64,000 bases of DNA from Glandiceps talaboti (taxonomy: Eukaryota; Hemichordata; Enteropneusta; Spengelidae). This document shows, piece after piece, positions 1-11,642 of the stretch (positions are counted from its first letter, which is position 1; the number at the start of each line of letters is the position of its first letter). The translations under genes and the position numbers were made by a program. The notes below the pieces were generated by a model. It was given only the letters and a program-made list of their open reading frames with translations. It made no database searches and was not told where the DNA came from. The DNA lies in the NCBI RefSeq assembly GCF_964340395.1, contig NC_135555.1, positions 26,284,725 through 26,348,724 of the forward strand, written 5' to 3'.

Positions 1-3000
1 TCAGTGCTAAGGCAATGGTGTAGTCAGTGCTAAGGCAATGGCCTAGCTATGATATAGTCAGTGCTATGGTAATAGTCCGGCAATGATGTAGTCAGTGCTA
101 ACTAAGGCAATGGTCCAGCTAAGATGTAGTAAGTGCTAAGGCAATGGTCCAGCTATGATGTGGTCAGTGCTAAGGCAATGATCCAGTCATGATGTAGTCA
201 GTGCTAAGGCAATGGCCGAGCCATGATTTAGTCAGTGCTAAGGCAATGGTCCAGCCATGATGTAGTCAGTGCCAAGGCAGTGGTGCCGCTACGATGTAGT
301 CAGTGCTACGGCAATGGTCCAGCCATGATTTAGTCAGTGCTAAGGCAATGGTCCAGCTATGATGTAGTCAGTGCTAAGGCAATGGTCCGGCAATGATGTA
401 GTCAGTGCTAAGGAATGGTCCAGCCATGATTTAGTCAGTACTAAGGCAGTGGTCCAGCCATGATGTAGTCAGTGCTAAGGTAGTGGTCCCGCTATAATTT
501 AGTCAGTGCTAAGGCAATGGTCCAGCTATGTGATAGTCAGTGCTAAAGCAATGGTCTGGCCATGATGTAGTCAGTGCTAAGGCAATGGTCCAGCTATGTT
601 GTAGACAGTGCTAAGGCAATGGTCAATCTATGTGATAGTCAGTGCTAAAGCAATGGTCTGGCCATGATGTAGTCAGTGCTAAGGCAATGGTCCGGCCATG
701 ATGTAGTCAGTGCTAAGGCAATGGTCCGGCCATGATGTAGTCGGTGCTAAGGCAATGGTCCGGCCATGATGTAGTCGGTGCTAAGGCAATGGTCCGGCCA
801 TGATGTAGTCGGTGCTAAGGCAATGGTCCAGCCATGATGTAGTCAGTGCTATGGCAATGGTCCGGCCATGATGTAGTCGGTGCTACGGCAATGGTCCGGC
901 CATGATGTAGTCGGTGCTAAGGCAATGGTCCAGCCATGATGTAGTCGGTGCTAAGGTAGTGGTCCCGCTATAATTTAGTCAGTGCTAAGGCAATGGTCCA
1001 GCTATGTTGTAGACAGTGCTAAGGCAATGGTCAATCTATGTGATAGTCAGTGCTAAAGTAATGGTCTGGCCATGATGTAGTCAGTGCTAAGGCAATGGTC
1101 CGGCCATGATGTAGTCGGTGCTAAGGCAATGGTCCAGCCATGATGTAGTCAGTGCTATGGCAATGGTCCGGCCATGATGTAGTCGGTGCTAAGGCAATGG
1201 TCCGGCCATGATGTAGTCAGTGCTAAGGCAATGGTGTAGTCAGTGCCAAGGCAGTGGTCCCGCTATGATGTAGTCAGTGCTAAGGCAATGGTCCAGCCAT
1301 GATGTAGTCAGTGCTAAGGCAATGGTCCGGCCATGATGTAGTCAGTGCTAAGGCAATGGTCCAGCTATGATGTAGTCAGTGCTAAGGCAATGGTCCGGCC
1401 ATGATGTAGTCAGTGCTAAGGCAATGGTCCAGCTATGATATAGTCAGTGCTAAGGCAATGGTCCCGCTATGATTTAGTCAGTGCTAAGGCAGTGGTCCGG
1501 CCATGATGTAGTCAGTGCTAAGGCAATTGTCCCGCTATGGTTGTCAGTGCTAAGGCAGTGGTCCGGCCATGATGTAGTCATGCTAAGGCAATGGTCCGGC
1601 AATGATGTAGTCAGTGCTAAGGCAATGGTCCAGCCATGATGTAGTCAGTGCTACGGCAATGGTTCAGCCATGATGTAGTCAGTGCTAAGGCAATGGTCCG
1701 GCCATGATATAGTCAGTGATAAGGCAATGGTCCGGCCATGATGTAGTCAGTGCTAAGGCAATGGTCCGACGATGATGTAGTCGGTGCTAAGGCAATGGTC
1801 CGGCCATGATATAGTCAGTGCTAAGGCAATGATGTAGTCAGTGCCAAGGCAGTGGTCCCGCTATGATGTAGTCAGTGCTAAGGCAATGGTCCAGCCATGA
1901 TGTAGTCAATGCTAAGGCAGTGGTCCGGCCATGGTGTAGTCTGTGCTAAGCCAATGGCCCAGCTATGATGTAGTCAGTGCTAAGGCAATGGTCCAGCTAT
2001 GATGTAGTCAGTGCTAAGGCAATAGTCCGGCAATGATGTAGCCAGTGCTAAGGCAATGGTCCAGCTAAGATGTAGTAAGTGCTAAGGCAATGGTCCGGCC
2101 ATGATGTAGTCAGTGCTAAGGCAATGGTCCAGCTAAGATGTAGTAAGTGCTAAGGCAATGGTCCAGCTATGATGTAGTCAGTGCTAAGGCAATGGTCCAG
2201 CTATGATGTAGTCAGTGCTAAGGCAATGGTCCAGCTATGATGTAGTCAGTGCTAAGGCAATGGTCTAGCTATGATGTAGTCAGTGCTAAGGCAATGGTCC
2301 AGCTAAGATGTAGTCAGTGCTATGGTAATAGTCCGGCAATGATGTAGTCAGTGCTAACTAAGGCAATGGTCCAGCTAAGATGTAGTAAGTGCTAAGGCAA
2401 TGGTCCAGCTATGATGTAGTCAGTGCTAAGGCAATGATCCAGTCATGATGTAGTCAGTGCTAAGGCAATGGTCCAGCCATGATGTAGTCAGTGCCAAGGC
2501 AGTGGTGCCGCTATGATGTAGTCAGTGCTACGGCAATGGTCCAGCCATGATTTAGTTAGTGCTAAGGCAATGGTCCAGCTATGATGTAGTCAGTGCTAAG
2601 GCAATGGTCCGGCAATGATGTAGTCAGTGCTAAGCAATTGTCCAGCCATGATTTAGTCAGTGCTAAGGCAGTGGTCCAGCCATGATGTAGTCAGTGCTAA
2701 GGTAGTGGTCCCGCTATAATTTAGTCAGTGCTAAGGCAATGGTCCAGCTATGTTGTAGACAGTGCTATGGCAATGGTCAATCTATGTGATAGTCAGTGCT
2801 AAAGCAATGGTCTGGCCATGATGTAGTCAGTGCTAAGGCAATGTTCCAGCTATGATGTAGTCAATGCATAGGCAATGGTCCCGCTATGATGTAGTCAGTG
2901 CTAAGGCAATGGTCCGACAATGTAGTTAGTGCTAAGGCAATGGTCCAGCTAAGATGTAGTCAATGCTAAGGCAATGGTCCGACAATGATGTAGTCAGTGC

Positions 3001-3808
3001 TTAGGCAATGGTCCAGCTAAGATGTAGTAAGTGCTAAGGCAATGATCCAGTCATGATGTAGTCAGTGCTAAGGCAATGGTCCAGCTAAGATGTAGTAAGT
3101 GCTAAGGCAATGGTCCAGCTATGATGTAGTCAGTGCTAAGGCAATGATCCAGTCATGATGTAGTCAGTGCTAAGGCAATGGCCCAGCCATGATTTAGTCA
3201 GTGCTAAGGCAGTGGTCCAGCCATGATGTAGTCCGTGCTAAGGTAGTGGTCCCGCTTTAATTTAGTCAGTGCTAAGGCAATGGTCCAGCTATGTTGTAGA
3301 CAGTGCTAAGGCAATGGTCAATCTATGTGATAGTCAGTGCTAAAGCAATGGTCTGGCCATGATGTAGTCAGTGCTAAGGCAATGGCCCAGCCATGATTTA
3401 GTCAGTGCTAAGGCAGTGGTGCCGCTATGATGTAGTCAGTGCTACGGCAATGGTCCAGCCATGATTTAGTCAGTGCTAAGGCAATGGTCCAGCCCTGATT
3501 TAGTCAGTGCTAAGGCAGTGGTCCAGCCATGATGTAGTCCGTGCTAAGGTAGTGGTCCCGCTATAATTTAGTCAGTGCTAAGGCAATGGTCCAGCTATGT
3601 TGTAGACAGTGCTAAGGCAATGGTTAATCTATGTGATAGTCAGTGCTAAAGCAATGGTCTGGCCATGATGTAGTCAGTGCTAAGGCAATGGTCCAGCTAT
3701 GATGTAGTCAGTGCTAAGGCAATGTTCCAGCTATGATGTAGCCAATGCATAGGCAATGGTCCCGCTATGATGTAGTCAGTGCTAAGGCAATGGTCAAGCC
3801 ATGATTTA
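1..3808 (+). repeat. 34-bp minisatellite array (left arm, about 112 units)
   Basis: Tandem units of 34 bp contain the words TCAGTGCTAAGGCAATGG and CATGATGTAG. Units differ by single substitutions and small indels, and variant strings recur as blocks. The array is already running at base 1, so its left edge is outside the window. It stops near 3808, where the BEL/Pao 3' end begins. The same unit returns in opposite orientation at 7014-8114. I see no gene in it; open frames over it are repeat artefacts. Confidence 0.97.
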
Positions 3809-3834
3809 AAAACGATGGTAAAATTCACATCCGG

Positions 3835-4119
3835 TGTAAACATGTGACGATGACAATCGATGGTAGCGGCAGTGATAACTTGCAACAAAACAGATCTAAA
3901 AGTCGATCATTTACATTCAAAATACCTAAAAGTGTTTCACAAAAGTCTAAAGTACGAACCTCTGTTATCGGGGTTAACTCGTCTGTAGTCAAGTAATAAT
4001 GTGGAATATTTCTTCCCACACACGTTGGCCCAAAAGGCACACTTCAAAACTTTGTTCTCCTTTCCATGCGCATGTGCGAGCGCCCTCAACCTACATCTAG
4101 CAAAATTTAAGCTACAACA
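3835..4119 (-). repeat. Probable BEL/Pao 3' LTR with polypurine tract
   Basis: About 450 bp past the pol stop, the minus strand has a purine-rich run (4120-4136, reading AATTAGGGGGGCCGGGA) followed directly by TGTTGTAGC, the TGTTG-type start often seen in this superfamily. A candidate TACA end lies at 3835, giving an LTR of about 285 bp. No 5' LTR is left for comparison, so the boundaries are inferred from the terminal motifs. The stretch 4137-4572 is 3' untranslated sequence with nothing else recognised. Confidence 0.5.
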
Positions 4120-4572
4120 TCCCGGCCCCCCTAATTACGCAGAGGTATACTCGAAGTAATTAGAACTAACTTATTTCAATACACTAGTTTTCAAAACCGC
4201 TTTACGTAGCACCAGTGTTGCTCTGAAAAGTTCACAAGAAATTATCTCAATGGTACAATCAATAACTAAATTTCAAACCATGAAACTACTCGCGTGCAAA
4301 TTTACGAACTCAAATGCAGCCTAATAGTACAAGTTCTATAATCAGTCCATAAACACAACTAAATAATTATGGCTTTAAGAATCTAAAAATTCTTTGTCAA
4401 CAGTTTCTGAAAATCAACAGACCACGAAAATGCTGTCAACAGTCCCTAGTATGTCTGATGACATATGAACAGTCCCTTTTCACATGAATTCCTCTTCATA
4501 GATGATCACACAGATTAGTGCGTTACAATCTGTTCTGCAACAATAATAGTCACTTCTTGCTTACAATGCAGT

Positions 4573-4947
4573 TCAAATTTCAGCTTCCAGGATAACACAC
4601 AATTTAGTAATAGGGCGTTCCAAAACAGATGTTCCCATTTTGATTCGTGCAATCCTGACCAATCCTTTCTCATCCGGAAATACATCAACCACTCTCCCCA
4701 TTTGCCACTGCTTTCTTGGATAGTTGTCTGCAACTTACACTATGTCATTCTTTTCAATATTTTTCTCAGGATTCACCCATTTCTGACGATCCTGCAGGCG
4801 TGTCAGATACTCCTTGCTCCATCTTCTCCAGAATACATTGGCCAAGTGTTGAATTTGCCGCCACCTCCTCCTAGCAAAGTTGTATTCCTTCTGAAATACT
4901 CCAGGTGGTGGTACCTGTCCTGAGAACAGGACCTCTTCTAGCAGCAA
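4573..4947 (-). pseudogene. BEL/Pao integrase C-terminal region (fragment)
   Basis: The minus-strand frame from 4947 encodes the conserved C-terminal tail of BEL/Pao integrases: a PPPGVFQ-like entry, then RRRWRQIQHLANVFWRRW, then a KEYL..L..RQKW motif. An in-frame TAA lies at about 4735-4737. After it the same frame continues with a W..GRV..V..D..G.VR pattern and ends at a TGA at 4573-4575. This tail normally follows the catalytic core and helps bind DNA. Here it joins almost directly to the first part of the core, so the segment carrying the second and third catalytic acidic residues has been lost. Confidence 0.75.
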
Positions 4948-6253
4948 ATCTTCTTATTGCGTTTATACATGAATCGGTGTTGAGGCTATGAGCAACCTCA
5001 ATATGAACTGCTCTGATAGAAAAACAAGTGAACAACACCCCATAGCGTTTGACTGTGCTGCGCCCCCGCTTGATCTCAAATGGACCAAAATAGTCGACTC
5101 CAGACTGTGAGAATGGTGGTTCTCCAATTATCAGTCTCTGTTCTGGTAGATCAGCCATCTTTTGCGTCATCAGCTTGGCTCTATAGCGCTTACAAACAAC
5201 ACACTTAGCAATAATACTTCTGATCTTGACACTGGTTTTAGGAATCAAATATCGTTCACGCAGCTTTGTCAAAGTGATGTTACTTCCCATATGTCCTGTA
5301 TGTCGATGGATGTCTTCTAATATTAACTCAGTAATTGGTGAGTCTTCTGGCAAGAGAATTGGGTGTTTTGTTTCCATGGGAATTGCTGCTCGTGACAGTC
5401 TTCCTCCAACCCTAACAACTCCATTACTGTCTTTAACTGGGTCTAATTTCATGAACCTATGTTCACAGTCCTTACTGATATCTGAAAAATGCCTTTCCTG
5501 TACATATTTGACTATGGAAATCTCAGCTGCCCTCATGTCTGCTGCTGTTAAGTAGTCTGGCTTCTGACTATCATTGTGAGTAACTCTCTCAGCTCTATTC
5601 ATCCGTTTCTTCAGATTCTCCTTCAGTCGTAGAATCCAAGCTACTGTAGTTTTCAGCCTTTCCCAGCTTGAATATCTGCTTAACAACTTGTCCATTGTTG
5701 TATGGGATTCTTCCATCATGGTGCTTGCTGCAACCCCTTTTACTTCTGGGTCATCAGCGGGCAGATTTCTGCACAACTCTGTCTTAGGCCACTGTGATTC
5801 ATCCATCTTTAGGAACTCTGGTCCACATAACCACTGTTTGGTCATCTTTTCGTCCTTGACCTGTAGTCCTCTCGAAGCTTTGTCAGCCGCATTCAGTTTG
5901 GTGTTTACATACCTCCACTGCTCTGGTGATGATCCCTCATGTATGGTAGTGAGACGATTTGCCACAAAGGTATGAAACCTGCTAGTGCTATTGTTGATAT
6001 AGCGTAACACTGACATACTATCTGTCCAATAGATAATCTTATCGAACTGGTAGTCCACTTCCTTTGTGATCATATGAGCAAACTTCACTGATATGCTCGC
6101 CGCTGTCAATTCCATCCTGGGTATTGTGATCCTTTTCAAGGGTGCGACTCTGGCTTTTCCCATCAACAGATTACAATGTACTTGTCCTCTGTTGTCACTA
6201 AGTCGGGTAAAAGCTGCAATCCCATAGCCCTTGTCACTAGCATCGGAAAACAT
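4871..6253 (-). pseudogene. BEL/Pao RNase H and integrase N-terminal part
   Basis: This open frame of about 460 codons begins in RNase H (FSDASDKGYG, first catalytic Asp; RMELTAA with the Glu; YWTDSMSVL with a further Asp). It continues into integrase with an H..H..C..C zinc-binding module (HRHTGH then CVVCKRY) and the start of the catalytic core (VDYFGPF, first Asp of DDE). The frame then jumps from an ARRGPV-like motif to unrelated residues and stops. The loop with the second Asp and third Glu is deleted. The true upstream frame continues past the first Met; a frameshift near 6325 separates it from RT. RNase H and integrase act in the cytoplasmic particle and nucleus respectively; this copy is dead. 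Confidence 0.85.
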
Positions 6254-6284
6254 ATGAAGTTGACAGGAAGTGATCTGGACACCT

Positions 6285-7004
6285 CTAGGTTTTAGACTCC
6301 TTGGAACTGTGAGCTGTTCTATGTATGTCTTCTACCCACTGTCGCCATTTCTTAAGGTCATCTCCACCTATAGGTTCGTCCCATCCAATATTCTGCTTGC
6401 AAAGAGACTGTAATAGTATCCTGGCTGGCAATACAAATGGAGCAGCAATGCCCAACGGTTCAAAGATTGTGCTAATCTTGGATAGAATACCTCTTCTAGT
6501 GTATGGTTCATCCTTCAGGTTTATCTTAAAACCAAAGGTATCTGTGTCGACTGACCACACTACTCCTAGAGCTCTCTCTATCTGCTGGTCAGGTTGATCA
6601 AGGTCGTATAGGAGTGTCTTGGCCCTCTCCTCTACAGGTATGGAGTTGTTAACAGCCTTACTTGTGCTGATCCACTTTGTTAAACGAAATCCACCCTTCT
6701 GGCAGAGTTCTCTTGTTTCCTTGGCCATTACAATGCCCTGCTCATCAGTATCAATGGACTTCAAGAAATCATCAACATAGAAATTTCTGAAGATACCGTC
6801 AACTACTTCAGAGTTAAAGCCCTGCTTGTTGTCTATTGCAGTCTGGTGAAGAGCAATGTTTGCATATGCTGGTGACGACACTGCTCCAAACAAGTGTGCA
6901 ACCATTTTGTACTCATCTGGCTCTCTCGTGAAGTCTCCATCTGGCCACCAGAGAAATCTCAGACAGTCTGTATGATGATCTGAAACCTTGACCTGATGAA
7001 ACAT
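6285..7004 (-). pseudogene. BEL/Pao reverse transcriptase, C-terminal two thirds
   Basis: The 239-codon frame starts at MFHQVKV, a motif that in BEL/Pao follows directly after the first catalytic Asp of the palm; that Asp lies beyond the truncation and is missing. It contains the catalytic YVDDFLKS box, LTKWISTS, a LGVVWSVDTDTF thumb and connection motif, and the RRGILSKISTIFEPLG segment typical of the family. The upstream part is replaced by the inverted minisatellite at 7014. The frame is lost near 6325 before RNase H. This is a fossil with no active-site completeness. Confidence 0.88.
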
Positions 7005-7013
7005 TTATGATAG

Positions 7014-8114
7014 CAGGACCATTGCGTTAGCACTGACTACATCATTGCCGGACCATTGCCTTAGCACTGACTACATCATGGCTGGACCATTGCCTTAGCA
7101 CTGACTAAATCATAGCGGGACCATTGCCTTTGCACTGACTACATCATGGCTGGACCATTGCCTTAGCACTGACTAAATCATGGCTGGACCATTGCCTTAG
7201 CACTGACTACATCATGGCCGGACCTTTGCCTTAGCACTGACTACATCATAGCTGGACCATTGCCTTAGCACTGACTACATCACTGCCGGACCTTTGCCTT
7301 TGCACTGACTACATCATGGCTGGACCATTGCCTTAGCACTGACTAAATCATGGCTGGACCATGGCCTTTGCACTGACTACATCATGGCTGGACCATTGCC
7401 TTAGCACTGACTACATCATAGCTGGACCATTGCCTTAGCACTGACTACATCATGGCCGGACCTTTGCCTTAGCACTGACTACATCATAGCTGGACCATTG
7501 CCTTAGCACTGACTACATCATTGCCGGACCATTGCCTTAGCACTGACTACATCATGGCTGGACCACTGCCTTAGCACTGACTAAATCATAGCGGGACCAT
7601 TGCCTTAGCACTGACTACATCATGGCCGGACCATTGCCTTAGCACTGACTACATCATGGCTGGACCATTGCCTTAGCACTGACTACATCATTGCCGGACC
7701 ATTGCCTTAGCACTGACTACATCATTGCCGGACCATTGCCTTAGCACTGACTACATCATTGCCGGACCATTGCCTTAGCACTGACTACATCATAGCCGGA
7801 CCATTGCCTTAGCACTGACTACATCATAGCTGGACCATTTCCTTAGCACTGATTACATCATAGCTGGACCATTGCCTTAGCACTGACTACATCATAGCTG
7901 GACCATTGCCATAGCACTGACTACGTCATGGCGGGACCGCTCCCTTGGCACTGACTATATCATGGCTGGACCATTGCCTTAGCACTGACTAAATCATGGC
8001 TGGACCATTGCCTTAGCACTGACTACATCATGACTGGACCATTGCCTTAGCACTGACTACATCATAGCTGGACCATTGCCTTAGCACTGACTACATCATT
8101 GCCGGACCATTGCC
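7014..8114 (-). repeat. 34-bp minisatellite array (right arm, inverted)
   Basis: About 32 units read TTAGCACTGACTACATCATG on the plus strand, the reverse complement of the unit at 1-3808. The two arrays are thus inverted arms around 3809-7013. The array ends at ATTGCCTACGAG, directly before a hairpin at 8117-8143. Confidence 0.97.
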
Positions 8115-8116
8115 TA

Positions 8117-8143
8117 CGAGGCGTGTCTTAAAGACACGTCTCG
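8117..8143. repeat. 27-nt near-perfect hairpin at array edge
   Basis: CGAGGCGTGTCTT and AAGACACGTCTCG pair almost perfectly around a one-base centre. It sits exactly at the outer boundary of the right minisatellite arm. Confidence 0.7.
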
Positions 8144-8275
8144 TTGTTCAGCCATATCAGGGCTAGTGAATGTTGCATGGCTTATTTGTTTCGCCGTGAA
8201 CACTGCATGCTGTGTGTGTCCCCATCCGAATGTGTACACTTTTATCTCAGTATTATCATCACCTAGCCTGGCAAG

Positions 8276-8367
8276 GGGTGAGACAGTGTGTAGTCTAGTC
8301 TAGCAAGGGTGAGATGGACTAATCCTGCTATCCTGTGAACTTGTCGGGCATAAGTACAATAGACACC
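8276..8367 (+). repeat. Dispersed repeat, copy 1
   Basis: About 90 bp, including GTGAGACAGTGTGTA, ACTAATCCTGCTATCCTGT and GGGCATAAGTACAATAGAC, recurs in reverse complement at about 25874-25985 with roughly 90% identity by eye. Its class is not recognised. Confidence 0.75.
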
Positions 8368-8429
8368 GGTGGAAAGATAAACAACAAGGCTCCGCCATGT
8401 TGTTTATCTTTCCACCGGTGTTTATTGTA
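8355..8429. repeat. Strong inverted repeat (31-bp arms, 11-nt loop)
   Basis: Arms beginning TACAATAGACACCGG and ending CCGGTGTTTATTGTA pair with one or two mismatches around AGGCTCCGCCA. Transcribed RNA would form a long hairpin. It begins inside the end of the dispersed repeat at 8276-8367. Confidence 0.8.
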
Positions 8430-8654
8430 TATGCAAAAAAAACTTTATACTAGCAACTATGATGGGGTTAACGTATTAGAGTGTCGAATATTTACTTCAT
8501 CTTTTAGTATCATGAAGTCGCTTTTTCGAGAACGTTGACTGATGAGCCAGTGTCGATGATAAAGTTAAAAGTTTTACCACTAGTACTGATAGTGATATCC
8601 GCTGTAGAATGTTGGGGTGTGTTTGGGTACGTACGGTATATACTAGTCTATCTG

Positions 8655-8733
8655 CTAGACATCGGATGTTCTTCCGATAGATTACGACACACGCCCGAAC
8701 ATCGCTATCGGGGATGGAACATCCGAGGTCTAG
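8655..8733. repeat. Interrupted inverted repeat
   Basis: CTAGACATCGGATGTTC at the left pairs with GAACATCCGAGGTCTAG at the right, with an inner CCGATAG/CTATCGG pair. No gene is recognised here. Confidence 0.6.
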
Positions 8734-9343
8734 CAAGGATATAAATAACTGCCAATCAGAGAACCGTATTAGCGACAAGCACAAATAGAGGACAATAGCT
8801 AATTTTTTCATGCATATTCATCTTAAGGAGGGGCTTGTAAAAATAACCACCAATGCGTTAACTAAAATGTGTGAATGACAACGTCTACACACTCATCAAA
8901 CACAATTACCATAAACTGATAAGACATAGTAATGACATAAATGTGTTTGTCAACACCTGCATGCATACCATGGCTGTGTTTATATGTATCCTTATGGTAT
9001 ACTTGGATATCTATATTCCGTACATTTGTGTTCATATACATAACAGTATATACGTATACCCACATACTGCGTCAAGAAATTTCGGTCTACGAATAACTGA
9101 ATACGTTCATCACTTGCGTCTCTATGTTTACATATCTACCGACATCATGCATCACGCCACGTGTTGCCGAACCTTGCGATTTCTCAACTCAACCCCATCA
9201 TTTAGGAATGTTACTGTACTGAGAAACATAAAAAATTAGTTGTTGTTTTAGAATATATAAAACAAATCCCGTTATTCGATGATATAAAAGTCAAAAGTGC
9301 ACTTCCGCAACCCGGAAATTCAACAGCATTTCTTGGCCCTACC
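8734..9343. other. No gene recognised
   Basis: AT-rich sequence. Short open frames on both strands lack recognisable motifs. Only a TATA-like word (GATATAAAAG, about 9280) and ETS-like CTTCCG and CCGGAA words just before 9344 stand out. Confidence 0.5.
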
Positions 9344-9364
9344 ATGGCCGCCAGGCGTGAGCTT
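9344..9364 (+). other. Possible first coding exon (seven codons)
   Basis: ACCATGG gives a good initiation context, and seven codons (MAARREL) run straight into GTAAGT, a strong 5' splice site. A TATA-like word lies about 60 bp upstream. I could not find a following exon, so this may be chance. Confidence 0.2.
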
Positions 9365-9578
9365 GTAAGTTGTACTGTTAGTTTGTCGACCGTGCAAAAA
9401 ACAAAAAAGAAAGTCTAGCCGCGATTGATGCTTTGAGAATTTTTTTATGAATATCGCCCATGAACTTGCACTCATAAAAAACATGTACAGTACTAGTTTC
9501 ATCTGCACATTACTGAAGAATGAAGAAAAGTTGACGTGTGACGTGTGTTAATGTGTGGTTATGAATATATAATGAGCA

Positions 9579-9660
9579 CCTCGCTAAGTCGCGGCCCTCG
9601 CTAAGTCGCGGGTTTCTTGATGGACCCGGACACCCGCGAGTTAGCGAGGGTCTACTGTAT
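9579..9660 (-). mobile_element. pogo/Tigger-like transposon terminus
   Basis: On the minus strand the segment starts TACAGTAGACCCTCGC, resembling the CAGTA...CTCGC terminal inverted repeats of pogo/Tigger elements, with TA at the edge. It folds into a hairpin (CCCTCGCTAAGTCGCGGG paired with CCCGCGAGTTAGCGAGG). No transposase remains nearby, so it is a solo end or tiny derivative. Confidence 0.45.
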
Positions 9661-10009
9661 ATTTGTTCACACATATCGGTATCCCATATAGTATATGCCC
9701 ACATACTACATGTGTATTCATAAATATGCTACAAGCTAAATACAACTTTGCTGGTAATCTAACGTTAAGCTTTTGTTCCAAACACAAAACTTGAAATTCG
9801 TGACTTGAAATTTTCGACTGAGGTGGAGACTGAGTGCAATACAAACTTCCAGTCACATACGACCCCTCATTAAGCTCACGTGTCCGTAAGGTCACTGGTT
9901 TTGAATAATTGCTGACAAATAGTTATGAACCCGGATTAAACCAAGTACAACATTTGAAACAATACCCATCGGACTAAAGTAATTGATGAGGTCGTTTTCC
10001 TGAAGACTG
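9661..10009. other. No gene recognised
   Basis: Ordinary AT-rich sequence; I see no coding, RNA or repeat signal I can support. Confidence 0.5.
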
Positions 10010-10220
10010 TTATCGCTCTTATCTCAGATCTCTTTCTCTGTACATACGAAGTTCATTTTTGGGTTTTCTAGCTGTTGTTGAGTGCCGTCAAGTATTTAAT
10101 TTCTTTTCTCAAGATCTTTGAGTTTCTCTTCTACTCCGTCTTATTTGCCATAAACTCCCCTCTCTTTCTGTTCAAGTTCTGTCTTCCATTTGTTCAATTC
10201 GTCAATTTTTTCGCGATTCT
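10010..10220 (-). pseudogene. Decayed coiled-coil exon
   Basis: Read on the minus strand after a plausible acceptor (TTTCAACAG at 10221-10229), the frame gives NREKIDELNKWKTELEQKE, then a stop, then EEKLKDLEKRN and another stop. It is rich in Glu, Lys, Leu and Gln with heptad-like spacing, as in long structural coiled coils. Two in-frame stops and a later frame change mean it is not a working exon. The parent gene cannot be named from so little sequence. Confidence 0.28.
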
Positions 10221-11629
10221 CTGTTGAAATGATGAAAGGAAATACATCGTACATATAAATAATGGGTTGTCTTTTGATCAGCGATATATTACTCTAAGAA
10301 TAGACATAGTAGAAACAACGCTCCATAACCTTGCAGAATAAAATCAGCGAATTAAGTATTGAAAACATACATTTGGATATCTTATATGACAAGAAAAGAA
10401 TTTCCATCTTACCTTGAGTACATGTCGTTAACATTGACAAATCAAAGAAGCTTGTCTTGAGAAATCATTTTCAAGGTAATATAAGTGGATATGTACGACC
10501 CATAAGTTTGCTGTCACTTCTAAAACAGCCAACATTTCCACATTCTATTTACATTAAAAACTTTCGATTCGTTGCTCTCAAACTTCGTGTTTTTGCATGC
10601 CAGAATTGTGAGGAGGGACATAACTTTGTCCTGTCGACAAAATACTCCTTCGACGGATTTCTAAGTTCAATTGTGAATTCATTGCTGAATACGGACGAGA
10701 TTAAACGGTACTTTCCATGAATTATCAAGTTCAACTATTTGTTTAGTTATTTATAGTGAATTTTATTTGAACAAGTATTTATGAATTACGTGGGTATTAT
10801 TGTCAGGAGCTATCCGGTTTATTCTGTCTACGTGAACTTTCTTTTCTCTATGCCAATGTACGGTAACTCCACGGCAGTTTTATTATAGTCTTAACATACG
10901 TTATACTCTATCTACACTTGCCAGTAACATTTATTGCCGAGACAAAATCGTCCCATTTTATATCCAGTCGATTTAAATCACATGGCATATTTAGTGTTTG
11001 ATAATAAGAGACGTAATTTCATTTTTAAGAATAACATATTGTATTCGGAGATGAGGCGCATTACAAATCATCTTATTATTATTATTATTATTATTCATTT
11101 AGAATTATTTGACATTGATCCGGTGGTGTTTTTGAAAGTCACTTCATGATTGCTTTTTGTATTGAACAGTTATGTTTTGTATCAACTGCTTATAATGTGT
11201 TGACAAGTGAGAATACACTGTCATTTCATTATATTTCATATATTCAGAGTTTATTATAACATTTGTTTTGACCCCATTTAGTGTCCATGGTGTCGGTGAC
11301 CTGCCCCGTCTCCTAAGTCTGTGTAGCTTACACATATGTACTAATGTGTGAACACAGACATACATACAGTATACATATAATATGCGGTAGCATTCATTTT
11401 CGCGCTCAGAAATACTAGCTGAAAGATAATTTTTCACACTTGTTCCATTTAATCTGAGAAAACGCTGGCAATGTATTACATTTTTCACTTAGACTTTACC
11501 TTGACAGTTGTTAGAGGTCGAAGTTGAAGTGTTAACAAACCGAGCCGAAATAAAAAGGAATGTGTTGAGTGTCTATAGGACCAAAAAAAAGTGATATATT
11601 CGGAATAGCTATTTTTGTGTTTGAAGCTG
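10221..11629. other. Non-coding AT-rich DNA
   Basis: No gene recognised. It contains an (ATT)n microsatellite at about 11073-11095. Confidence 0.5.
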
Positions 11630-11642
11630 CCGCTAGGTGGCG
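11630..11642 (+). promoter_or_regulatory. CTCF-like core motif
   Basis: CCGCTAGGTGGCG matches the core of the bilaterian CTCF consensus (CC-S-Y-AG-R-K-GGC-R). It stands alone in AT-rich DNA. Occupancy is unknown. Confidence 0.35.

Larger units (their letters stand above)
3835..7013 (-). mobile_element. BEL/Pao LTR retrotransposon, 5'-truncated and broken
   Basis: Read on the minus strand this holds, in order, reverse transcriptase, RNase H, integrase, a purine-rich tract and a probable 3' LTR, the BEL/Pao order. The 5' part (5' LTR, gag, protease, start of RT) is absent, and the element is cut exactly where the inverted minisatellite begins at about 7014. Several frameshifts, at least one in-frame stop and an internal integrase deletion make it non-functional. 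It forms the centre between two inverted arrays. Confidence 0.88.

Noticed and set aside
1-3808. CRISPR-like array
   Set aside because: Units are contiguous with no unique spacers and the DNA is eukaryotic; it is a minisatellite.
4515-4733. 72-codon minus-strand frame
   Set aside because: A shadow frame; the conserved BEL/Pao integrase tail is in a different frame over the same bases.
8531-8556. Hammerhead-like CTGATGAG word
   Set aside because: No stem II and no GAAA follow at the right distance.
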